Below the pieces are notes generated by a model. The model made no database searches and was not told where the DNA came from. It worked only from the letters and a program-made list of their open reading frames with translations. From an uncultured Bacteroidales bacterium (lineage in GTDB: Bacteria > Bacteroidota > Bacteroidia > Bacteroidales > UBA932): a DNA stretch of 64,000 nucleotides. Positions 42,111 to 50,281 of this stretch are shown in pieces (positions within the stretch are counted from its first letter, which is position 1; each line of letters starts with the position of its first letter). The stretch lies in assembly GCA_944325495.1 (NCBI GenBank), contig CALVAD010000003.1, positions 1-64,000 of the forward strand. The letters run 5' to 3'. The translations under genes and the position numbers were made by a program.

Positions 42111-44540
42111 ATGAAGAAATTAACCGCAATACTCCTGTCATTGCTGCTCTGCCTGCCGTTCGCTTCCGCGGCGCAGGCGGGGCGCAGTGTCGAGAATTTC
42201 GATGCCGGATGGAAGTTCCGGCTCGGAGACACCCCGTCAGCCAGCAAGCCTTCGTTCAACGACAGAGCCTGGCGCAGCCTGAACCTTCCGCACGACTGGA
42301 GCATAGAAGGCGAGAATCTCGAGGACGCTCCGGGAGCCGGCCGCGTGGGCTATTTCCCCACGGGCACCGGCTGGTACCGCAAGCGCTTCGATGTGCCCGG
42401 ATATTCCCGTGACCGTCTCTATTCCATAGAATTCGACGGCGTCTACATGAACAGCGAGGTGTGGATAAACGGCCATTATCTCGGCAAGTGGCCCTACGGC
42501 TACTCAAGCTTCTCATACGACTTGACCCCCTGGCTCAAGGCTCGCGGCAACGTGATAGCCGTCAGGGTGGACAATTCCCTGCAGCCCAACTCCCGCTGGT
42601 ACACCGGCTCCGGAATCTACCGTCATGTACGCCTGGTGTCCACTGACAAGCTGCGTTTCGACAAGTGGGGCGTTTTCGTGCGTACCGAAAGCATTGCGGA
42701 CGACGGCGCGCTGCTGGTGATCGAAGCCGCCTTGAGCGACGGCTCCGGCCATGCTTCCGCGCTGGTGCGCAACGAACTGTTCGACGCCGCGGGGAATCAG
42801 GTGGCGTCCGTGGAGGACGAAGTCTCCTTCTCCGGCGGGAAAGCTTCCGCAGTCGCCGAGATGAAAGTGGCCGAGCCATGTCTTTGGGATACGGAGTCGC
42901 CCTATCTCTATACTCTCCGTTCGTCCGTCGTGCTTGACGGCCGGACTGTGGACGCCGTCGACACCAAGGTCGGAATACGCACCATCGAGTACGACGTGAA
43001 CCGCGGTTTCCTGCTCAACGGCCGTCAGGTCAAGATGAAGGGCGTCAACCTCCATCATGACGCGGGCGCCGTGGGCGCGGCTGTGCCCGAGAGGGTCTGG
43101 GAGCGCAGGATAGAGATACTCAAGTCCGGCGGATGCAATGCGATCCGCACCGCGCACAACATCCCCAGCCCCGAGTTCCTTGACCTCTGCGACAAGCACG
43201 GCATGCTCGTCATGGACGAGGCTTTCGACATGTGGCTCGCGGGCAAGAACGAATACGACTACCATGTCGATTTCGCCGAGTGGTGGGACAAGGACCTCGC
43301 CTGCATGGTGATGCGCGACCGCAACCATCCTTCGGTGGTCATGTGGAGCATAGGCAACGAGGTTCCCGACCAGTCGACCCCCGAAGGGCCCGCGCTGGCG
43401 AGGAAGATGATAGATCTCTGCCACGAGCTCGACCCCACGCGTCTCGTGACTTCCGGCAATGACAGGATAGCCGCCGACAACGAGCCGGCGACCGAGGAGT
43501 TCCTTGCGGAATTCTCCGACGACATCGTGGGCTACAACTATCCCGACCGCTGGAGAACGCGCCGCGAGACCTACTATACCACCGACAAGCTGCGCTGGCC
43601 CGACAGGCGCGTGGTCGCCACCGAAGCCGGGGGAATGGGCGGTTCGAGAGTGCCCGCGAGCGGATTCAGCCGCCGTTTCACGCAGCAGCAGGCTCCCGCT
43701 GCGGCTTCCTATATCGACACGGAGCAGCGCTGGAAGTACACCCTCATCAACGATTTCGTGATAGGCGACTTCATGTGGACGGGAATAGACTACTACGGAG
43801 AGACCCGCTGGCCTTCGAGAGGAGCGTCTTCGGGCTATCTCGATAACTGCGGCTTCAAGAAGGACGGCTACTGGTTCTTCAAGAGCATCTGGTCCGACGA
43901 GCCCGTGCTGCATCTCGCCAAGGGATGGAACTACGGCAATTCGCGCATAGGGCAGATAATCCAGGTGGTGGTCTTCACCAACTGCACCGAGGTCGAGCTC
44001 TTCGTCAACGGCAGGTCCTACGGCGTCAAGACCCGCGAGTTCCCCCGCAGGGGCAATGTGAACCAGTGGAACCAGAGGCCGGAGGGCAAGGTTAACACTT
44101 CCACCGCCGACCTGCATCTGAGCTGGGATGTCGAGTATCAGCCGGGCGAGCTCAAGCTTGTGGGCACGAAGGACGGCAGGGAGTATGTCGAGGTGTTCCG
44201 CACCGCAGGCGCTCCTGCTGCCGTCAGGGCGAGCTTCGACAGGAGCACGATCAGCACGGATCCCGGTGATGTGGCGCATCTGACCGTGGAAATCGTCGAC
44301 GCTGCGGGCAATGTGGTGCCTTCCGCCGACAACCTCGTGATATTCTCGGCTCCCGGAGCCAGGATCATAGGCGTCGAGAGCGGCAATATGGCCGACCTGT
44401 CTTCGACCAAGGCTTCGGAGCGCAAGGCTTACGGAGGGATGTGCCTGGCCATCATCCAGGCCGACAAGGCCGGGGAGTATGAGGTCACCGTCTCCGTCGA
44501 AGGCCTTGAGCCTCAGACATTGACTCTGACGGCAGAATAA
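42111..44540 (+). CDS. GH2 beta-galactosidase
   Basis: About 809 residues with a signal peptide (cleavage near AAQAG). It has a jelly-roll sugar-binding domain (FDAGWKFRLGD, WYRKRFDVPG, WYTGSGIYRHV), an Ig-like domain and a TIM barrel with acid/base Glu417 (WSIGNEVPDQ) and probable nucleophile Glu505 (VVATEAGG). C-terminal DUF4982-like and Ig-like (VRASFDRSTISTDPGDVAHL) domains follow. It is expected to release galactose from galacto-oligosaccharides made by the GH53 enzyme. Spacing of 9 bp to the GH53 gene indicates one transcript. Confidence 0.92.
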   Translation: MKKLTAILLSLLLCLPFASAAQAGRSVENFDAGWKFRLGDTPSASKPSFNDRAWRSLNLPHDWSIEGENLEDAPGAGRVGYFPTGTGWYRKRFDVPGYSRDRLYSIEFDGVYMNSEVWINGHYLGKWPYGYSSFSYDLTPWLKARGNVIAVRVDNSLQPNSRWYTGSGIYRHVRLVSTDKLRFDKWGVFVRTESIADDGALLVIEAALSDGSGHASALVRNELFDAAGNQVASVEDEVSFSGGKASAVAEMKVAEPCLWDTESPYLYTLRSSVVLDGRTVDAVDTKVGIRTIEYDVNRGFLLNGRQVKMKGVNLHHDAGAVGAAVPERVWERRIEILKSGGCNAIRTAHNIPSPEFLDLCDKHGMLVMDEAFDMWLAGKNEYDYHVDFAEWWDKDLACMVMRDRNHPSVVMWSIGNEVPDQSTPEGPALARKMIDLCHELDPTRLVTSGNDRIAADNEPATEEFLAEFSDDIVGYNYPDRWRTRRETYYTTDKLRWPDRRVVATEAGGMGGSRVPASGFSRRFTQQQAPAAASYIDTEQRWKYTLINDFVIGDFMWTGIDYYGETRWPSRGASSGYLDNCGFKKDGYWFFKSIWSDEPVLHLAKGWNYGNSRIGQIIQVVVFTNCTEVELFVNGRSYGVKTREFPRRGNVNQWNQRPEGKVNTSTADLHLSWDVEYQPGELKLVGTKDGREYVEVFRTAGAPAAVRASFDRSTISTDPGDVAHLTVEIVDAAGNVVPSADNLVIFSAPGARIIGVESGNMADLSSTKASERKAYGGMCLAIIQADKAGEYEVTVSVEGLEPQTLTLTAE

Positions 44541-44606
44541 GCTGAACTGATTTTGTGGTATGTCCGGGGCCGGCGGTTTCGTCGGCTCCGGATTTTGTTT
44601 TCAGGA

Positions 44607-44680
44607 TGTCCGGATGCGGCCGCCGCCCGGCAGGCTATCCCCAATACCCTCGCCTGCCGGGCGGCGGCCGCATCCGGACA
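44607..44680. repeat. Long perfect hairpin H2 with CTATCCCC loop
   Basis: Arms 44607-44634 and 44653-44680 are perfectly complementary over 28 bp (left arm begins TGTCCGGATGCGGCCGCCGC). The 18-nt loop is CTATCCCCAATACCCTCG. It lies between two converging GH2 genes. There is no T-run directly after it. Confidence 0.92.
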
Positions 44681-44756
44681 GATTTTGAAAAGCAGTTGCT
44701 TGGCGGTCGGCTTCAGGGAGCGAAAGGCTTGAGCGCTCTGCCGGTCGCCGGCGGTA

Positions 44757-44827
44757 CCGCAAAAACGGAACTCTCCCGGCTGGCTATTCCCTGTTTCGTG
44801 CCAGCCGGGAGAGTTCCGTTTTTGCGG
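44757..44827. terminator. Long perfect hairpin H3 with CTATTCCC loop, likely bidirectional terminator
   Basis: Arms 44757-44783 and 44801-44827 are perfectly complementary over 27 bp; the loop is CTATTCCCTGTTTCGTG. The base of the stem carries AAAAA on one side and TTTTT on the other, so either strand could act as an intrinsic terminator for the converging GH2 genes. The loop opening is shared with H1 and H2. Confidence 0.8.
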
Positions 44828-44839
44828 CGATATGCGCCG

Positions 44840-47266
44840 CTATTTCACGCTGATGGTTATGGTCGCCGCTTCCACGCCGTCGGCGGAGGCGGTCAGGCTG
44901 AACTCGCCCGGAATCTCCGTCGACTGCACGATCGCGGTCAGCTTGCCGCTGAAGAGATGCATCTGGGGCAGATGGAAGAGATCCAGACAGGTGGGGTCGC
45001 CATTGGCGGAAGCCCTGTAGAAGCCTGATTCTCCGTCCGTGCTGAAGCTGACGAGCCTTCCGTCGGAAGGGCAGAGGTTGCCGTCCTTGTCGACTATGCT
45101 CACCTCTATGTAGGCGAGGTCCTTGCCGTCGGCGGTGATTTCCTGCCTGTCAACGGAAAGCACCAGCCGCGCGGGCTCTCCGGCGGTCCGCACGGAACGC
45201 TCGGCCACCGCCTTTCCGTCCTTGTCATACGCCACGACCCTGATTTCGCCGGGTTCGTATCTGACATCGTTCCACATGAGCCTGTAACGGGTCTGGTCGG
45301 TGTCCATGCGCTTGCTCTGCACGCCCTGGCTCCTGCCGTTCACGAACAGCTCGGCCGAGGGGTAGTTCGTGTAGACGAACACGGGGGTGATTTCACCCTC
45401 CCTGCCGGGCCAGGTCCAGTGGGGGAGTATGTGCAGGGTCTCCTCCTCGGGCTTCCAGACGCTGCGGTACAGCCAGTAGCGGTCCTTGGGAATCGAGGCG
45501 AGGTCGATTATTCCGAAGTTGGAACTGTGGTTGGGCATCACGTTGTAGGGCGTGGGTTCGCCGAGGTAGTCGAAGCCTGTCCATACGAACTGGCCTATCT
45601 CCCATTCCTTGTCGTCGGCCATCGCGAAATCGATGTCGGGGACATTGGACCAGCTGCAGTATTCGAGGTCGTAGGAAGAGCACTGCAGGTCATCATGATG
45701 TACTTTCGAAGTCATCTCCACGGGGAACTTGTACACGCCTCTCGAGGAAATCGTGGACGCGGTCTCGCTGCCGAGCACGAGCTTCTGCGGCAGGGTGTCG
45801 TAAGCCTCCTGATAGAGGTGCACGCGGTAGTTGAAGCCGGGCACGTCGAGCAGCGTGGCCAGACCGTTCTTGAGCACGCAGAGCACCTGGTCCATTCCGC
45901 AGGTAATGAATCTCGTCGGATCCTCGCGGCGGCAGATGTCGGCGAGGAATCTGGCCGTTTCGTAGCCGCTGGGGTCGCACTGGCTCGGAACCTCGTTGCC
46001 TATGCTCCACATGACCACCGAGGGGCTGTTGCGGTACTGGTGCAGCATGTTGACCATGTCCTTCTCGGCCCACTCGTCGAAGTACAGATGATAGCCGTTG
46101 CGGCATTTGGCGATGTCCCACTCGTCGAAAGGCTCCACCATCATCATGAAGCCCATCTCGTCGCACAGGGCCACCAGCTCGGGAGCCGGCATGTTGTGCG
46201 AGGTGCGTATGGCGTCGCAGCCCATCTCCTTGAGCAGGGTCAGCTGGCGCCTCAGCGCAGCCACGTTCACCGCGCTGCCGAGCGGCCCGAGGTCATGGTG
46301 GTTGCAGACTCCCTGGAACTTCCGGTGCTCTCCGTTGAGGAAGAAGCCCTTGTCGGCTATCAGCTCGATGCTGCGTATGCCGAAACGGGTCACATATTCG
46401 TCGACCTTGCGTCCGTCCTTGCTGACGGATGTCACGGCATGGTAGAGGGCGGGATTCTCGGGGCTCCAGAGCTCGGGGTCCGTGACCGTGATGTCCTGCA
46501 TGAAGCCGTAGTCCGTCCTTTCGGCCGTGGCGGCCTTCGCGACCGTCCGTCCTTCGGAGTCGCGTATCTCGGTGCTTATTCCGTCGGCTCCTTCAATGGT
46601 GACCTTGATGTTGACGAGGGCCTTCTCGCGGCTTACCGAAGGAGTGGTCACCTGCGTGCCCCATACCGGCACATGCACCTTGTCGGTGACTATTATGTGG
46701 ACATTCCTGTAGAGGCCGGCGCCGGGATACCAGCGGGAGGATTCCGACAGATTGTCGAGCCTCACGGCCAGCACGTTGTCGCGGCCGTCGGGGTTCACAT
46801 AGTCGGAGATGTCATAGTGGAAGGAGACATAGCCGTAGGGCCTGTAGCCCACGAACTTCCCGTTGAGGAACACCTGGGAGCGGCTCATGGCTCCGTCGAA
46901 GAGTATCTCGACGCTCTTGTCGGGTGAATAGTCGGGAATGTCGAAGCTGATCCTGTACCAGCCGGTGCCTGTGTAGGGGAGACCTCCGGTGCGGCCGGTC
47001 TTTAGCGTGGCCTCGGTCTCGTAGTTCTGGGTGATGGCGACCACCTGGGCGTCGTTGCCGGCGTCGAACGGACCATAGATCGCCCAGTCGTGGGGAACGG
47101 TCACGCTCTGCCAGCCGCTGTCGTCGAAGTCCCGGGCGGTGAAGTCTCCGTCGGTGCGGGTGAACTTCCACCCTTCTTCCAGCAGGAATTCCTGTCTGGG
47201 GCTCTGCGCGAAGCCTGCGGCGGCGCAGAGCAGCAGTGATGCGATGGTTAGGAGCTGTCTGATCAT
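44840..47266 (-). CDS. GH2 beta-galactosidase, second paralogue
   Basis: About 808 residues with a signal peptide (ASLLLCAAAGFAQS). Domain order is as in the other GH2: sugar-binding (FLLEEGWKFTRTDGDFTARD), Ig-like, TIM barrel with acid/base Glu425 (WSIGNEVPSQ) and nucleophile Glu501 (LGSETAST), then DUF4982-like and a last Ig-like domain. The two GH2 proteins are clearly diverged, so they probably prefer different oligosaccharides. It is downstream of the SusCDE genes on the same strand, but a strong terminator and a separate AT-rich leader lie between. Confidence 0.92.
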   Translation of the reverse strand: MIRQLLTIASLLLCAAAGFAQSPRQEFLLEEGWKFTRTDGDFTARDFDDSGWQSVTVPHDWAIYGPFDAGNDAQVVAITQNYETEATLKTGRTGGLPYTGTGWYRISFDIPDYSPDKSVEILFDGAMSRSQVFLNGKFVGYRPYGYVSFHYDISDYVNPDGRDNVLAVRLDNLSESSRWYPGAGLYRNVHIIVTDKVHVPVWGTQVTTPSVSREKALVNIKVTIEGADGISTEIRDSEGRTVAKAATAERTDYGFMQDITVTDPELWSPENPALYHAVTSVSKDGRKVDEYVTRFGIRSIELIADKGFFLNGEHRKFQGVCNHHDLGPLGSAVNVAALRRQLTLLKEMGCDAIRTSHNMPAPELVALCDEMGFMMMVEPFDEWDIAKCRNGYHLYFDEWAEKDMVNMLHQYRNSPSVVMWSIGNEVPSQCDPSGYETARFLADICRREDPTRFITCGMDQVLCVLKNGLATLLDVPGFNYRVHLYQEAYDTLPQKLVLGSETASTISSRGVYKFPVEMTSKVHHDDLQCSSYDLEYCSWSNVPDIDFAMADDKEWEIGQFVWTGFDYLGEPTPYNVMPNHSSNFGIIDLASIPKDRYWLYRSVWKPEEETLHILPHWTWPGREGEITPVFVYTNYPSAELFVNGRSQGVQSKRMDTDQTRYRLMWNDVRYEPGEIRVVAYDKDGKAVAERSVRTAGEPARLVLSVDRQEITADGKDLAYIEVSIVDKDGNLCPSDGRLVSFSTDGESGFYRASANGDPTCLDLFHLPQMHLFSGKLTAIVQSTEIPGEFSLTASADGVEAATITISVK

Positions 47267-47310
47267 ATTGTCGGTTATTGTGTTTATGCGGTCAAACTTT
47301 TAAATATAGC

Positions 47311-47370
47311 AAAAAATTCCGGTCCGGGCTCCGTCGGTTCAGGTTTTTGGGACGGAGGCCGGGCCGGAAT
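47311..47370 (-). terminator. Terminator after the susCDE-like operon
   Basis: On the minus strand a stem of about 20 bp (two mismatches; ATTCCGG at the base) with a 15-nt loop is followed by a run of T. It begins 25 bp after the SusE-like stop. Confidence 0.85.
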
Positions 47371-47394
47371 CTCAGAGGATGTTCAGGCAGGCCG

Positions 47395-48522
47395 TCACTT
47401 GGCCAGCTCTATGGCGAAGTGCCAGGTGCAGTCGGCTGATTCGTAATAGAGCCTGAAGTTGTAGCGGCCGGGCTGGTCGATCGTCATGTTGGCGTCGCCT
47501 CCCACCACTGGCTTGGATACGTCGTTGTGGTAGATCTTGACGTCGGAGCCGTCCTTGATCTTAAGGTCGGCTACGGCCTTGGGACCGAAGGTGTAGCTCC
47601 AGTCGTCGTTGATGCTGAGGCGGAAGTTGCCGGAGGCGTATTCGGCGGTGCAGGTCCAGTCGTTGGTCTCTTCGTTGTAGACCATTTCTGGATTGCTTCC
47701 CAGACCCCAGTTTCCGTTGAAACCGGCGAGCCTTACGGGACCGTCAAGCGTCTTTACGGTGTATGCCCCGGTGTTGAGGTCCACGGTGAACCAGCTGAGC
47801 TCGGGATCGGACACTATGGGGTCTCCGCCGTTCTTGACGAGCACCCCGCCCTGGTCGCCGTATCTGTCACCCTCGCTGCTGCCGGCGTAGGTGTATTCGA
47901 GGAAGTTGAAGGAGTTGCTCGTTATGGCGCTGTTCTTCATGTTGATCAGCCCCCTGTAGGTCTTGCTTCCGTCGGAATCCTCCTCCATGCCGTCGCGGTC
48001 CGCGTGGTTGCTGTTGAAGTCGCCGCTCACATAGAGCATGTTGATTCCCGTGCTTATCCTGGCGATGTCGAAGTCGATGTTGACGACCGCGGACTTGACC
48101 ACGGTGAAGTTGCTTCCGGTGGTCGCCGTGACATAGCAGGGAACGGTCTGCACGCCTCCCTTGGGCAGGCCGAGGTAGCTTTCGCCTATGAGCCTGTTGT
48201 AGAGGGTCTGGTAGTCGATTTCATAGGATGTGGCGTTTATCCTTGAGGCAAGGCACATGTCGGGATAGTTCTCGCTCGACATGTAGATGGCGTAGTCCAC
48301 CCCGGCCGCGGCTCCGAAGTCGGCCGCGGTCCACGAGAATGTCACGTTGCCGTTCTCGTCGTAGTTGGCCTGGGACACCTCGACCGTTTCCATAGGCTGC
48401 AGCGTCGGTGCGACTATGTCCTCGGCAGGGTAGGTCTTCACCGTGTCGAGCCCGTTGGGGTCACAGGCGGCCAGCATTGCGGCAGCCGTGAGCATTGCAA
48501 GGTATTTTATGTTTTTCATCAT
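47395..48522 (-). CDS. SusE-like surface glycan-binding lipoprotein
   Basis: About 375 residues with lipobox MLAACD. The N-terminal region has a SusE-type Ig fold (VTFSWTAADFGAAAGVDYAIYM) and two further beta domains follow, each ending in short strands such as GPVRLAGFNGNWGLG and ADCTWHFAIEL, as in SusE/SusF starch-binding modules. It would hold galactan at the cell surface. It starts 9 bp after the SusD-like stop. Confidence 0.82.
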   Translation of the reverse strand: MMKNIKYLAMLTAAAMLAACDPNGLDTVKTYPAEDIVAPTLQPMETVEVSQANYDENGNVTFSWTAADFGAAAGVDYAIYMSSENYPDMCLASRINATSYEIDYQTLYNRLIGESYLGLPKGGVQTVPCYVTATTGSNFTVVKSAVVNIDFDIARISTGINMLYVSGDFNSNHADRDGMEEDSDGSKTYRGLINMKNSAITSNSFNFLEYTYAGSSEGDRYGDQGGVLVKNGGDPIVSDPELSWFTVDLNTGAYTVKTLDGPVRLAGFNGNWGLGSNPEMVYNEETNDWTCTAEYASGNFRLSINDDWSYTFGPKAVADLKIKDGSDVKIYHNDVSKPVVGGDANMTIDQPGRYNFRLYYESADCTWHFAIELAK

Positions 48523-48531
48523 TTGTGGTCT

Positions 48532-50271
48532 TTAATTGTTGGATGCGGCTGGAGTGTAGCCGGGCTTGTGGGACAGATTGCTGTTGGCGGTGATCTCCGA
48601 CTGCGGGAAGTCGAACACGAGCATGTGCTCGGAGAACGGCTGGCCTTCATAGCTTCCGCCCTTCCATTTCCAGAGATAGTTTCCTCCGCAGAACATGTCC
48701 CAGCGGATCAGGTCTATGCGCCTGAGGCCTTCCCACGCGAGCTCGACGGCCCTTTCGTTCTGGACGTCCTCGAGCCCGTATGTGCCCAGGGGCTCCAGCC
48801 CGGACCTTTCGCGCACTTTGTTCAGGTATTCCAGGCCCTCGGAAGTCTGTCCTGTATGGAGGCAGGCCTCGGCATAGTTCAGATAGATTTCGGCGAGCCT
48901 TATCATCGGGTAGTCAACGCCGCATTTCGCCGAGGTGGTGCCGTAGCTGGCCGCCGTGCTGTAGAATTCCTCGCGAGTCTTGTCGTGCGGTATGTTGTTG
49001 TATTTGTAGAAGCTCCAGCCCTGTGTGAACTCTTCTATGTCGGTCATCTCCTCGTAGTGCCCCTTGTTGAAGAACAGCCTGGCCCTGTCGTCGTTCCTGG
49101 GATTCTCGTAGACTCCGGTGTATTTGCCCTCGTCGTCATAGCCGTCCTCGGGCACGGTCACGCCGAAGTACTTGAACACATATTCGGAGGGCATCCTGAT
49201 TCCGGCCCAGCCGTCCTTGACGCCGAGAGAGTAAAGCGGGTTGCCGTTCTCGTCGTTGTCGTCGCCGGCGGAGAAGCAGGACTGCACGAGGAAGATGGTG
49301 CCTCCCCATCCGTTCATGCTGATTTCGTCATAGTCGATGGCGAACAGGAATTCCTGGTATGCGTCGGGGTTGGTGCCGTTGTCGCCGCGGAAGAGGTCGG
49401 CATAATTGTCGCAGAGGTCATAGCTGCACTTGAAGATCTCCTCGCATGCCGCGATGCACTCATCCCACATTTCTTCTCCCTTCGCCGTCACGTTACCGTT
49501 TTCGTCAACCGTGGACTTGTAGACCTGGGCGTTGAGGTAGATGCGCGAGAGCAGTCCCCATGCGGAACCCTTGTCGACTCTCGGGTAGTTCGAGCCCGCC
49601 GCCTGCAGCTCGTCGCCGCCCGCCAGCTCGGTGAGCTCTCCGATTATGAAGTCAAACACGTCGGAACGGCTCTTCTGCTCCGGAGACACAGCTCCGAACT
49701 CCGACTCCTCCGTCACGAAGGGAACGTCGCCGAAGGTGTCCATTCCCATCCAGTAGAGATATGCCCTGATGAACCTGGCTTCGGCCCGCAGGGAGTGTAT
49801 CCTCTCGATGAGAGCCTGGTCGCAGCCTCTTTCGGAGAGCTTCTCGTCGGTGGTCTGGCGCAGGAACTCGTTGGCGTAGGTGATGCCGTGCAGGGTCCTG
49901 CAGTAGAGAGCGTAGGTGGCCGTGTTGTCGGCCGTGGACCAGGTGTTCATGTTGATGTCCTGGGTCCAGGAGTCCTTCCAGTTGTTCTTGCAGGCGTCGG
50001 TGGAGCTTTCCTGAATGCACCAGAACGCCCTGACGAGCTCGGACGCGCCGGCGTCGTCGACTTCGAGGTCGTCAGTGTTGTTGAAGGCCCTGTATACCTT
50101 GGCCAGACCGGATACATAGTTGGCGTATTCGTTGCCGTAGGCGTTTTCCGAGTTGAAGTCGTCGTCGTTGAAGGGCAGGGCCTCAAGGTCTCCGACGCAG
50201 GAGCTCGTGAGCGCGCCGAAAGTCAGAAGCAGCGCCGCATATATGGGGTACAGTATCTTTTTCATGTTCAT
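48532..50271 (-). CDS. SusD/RagB-like nutrient-binding lipoprotein
   Basis: About 579 residues; lipobox GALTSSC. Helical SusD fold with typical blocks: YALYCRTLHGITYANEFL, RAEARFIRAYLYWMGMDTFGDVPFV (seen as EARFIRAYLYW and FGDVPFVTE), SAWGLLSRIYLNA, RLAEIYLNYAEA and RRIDLIRWDMF near the C terminus. It caps the SusC transporter. 10 bp separate it from the SusC-like gene. Confidence 0.95.
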   Translation of the reverse strand: MNMKKILYPIYAALLLTFGALTSSCVGDLEALPFNDDDFNSENAYGNEYANYVSGLAKVYRAFNNTDDLEVDDAGASELVRAFWCIQESSTDACKNNWKDSWTQDINMNTWSTADNTATYALYCRTLHGITYANEFLRQTTDEKLSERGCDQALIERIHSLRAEARFIRAYLYWMGMDTFGDVPFVTEESEFGAVSPEQKSRSDVFDFIIGELTELAGGDELQAAGSNYPRVDKGSAWGLLSRIYLNAQVYKSTVDENGNVTAKGEEMWDECIAACEEIFKCSYDLCDNYADLFRGDNGTNPDAYQEFLFAIDYDEISMNGWGGTIFLVQSCFSAGDDNDENGNPLYSLGVKDGWAGIRMPSEYVFKYFGVTVPEDGYDDEGKYTGVYENPRNDDRARLFFNKGHYEEMTDIEEFTQGWSFYKYNNIPHDKTREEFYSTAASYGTTSAKCGVDYPMIRLAEIYLNYAEACLHTGQTSEGLEYLNKVRERSGLEPLGTYGLEDVQNERAVELAWEGLRRIDLIRWDMFCGGNYLWKWKGGSYEGQPFSEHMLVFDFPQSEITANSNLSHKPGYTPAASNN

Positions 50272-50281
50272 TGTCGGATTG

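Noticed and set aside
45419..46927. Open frame of 502 codons on the plus strand
   Set aside because: Antisense to the second GH2 gene, whose catalytic residues are all present on the other strand.
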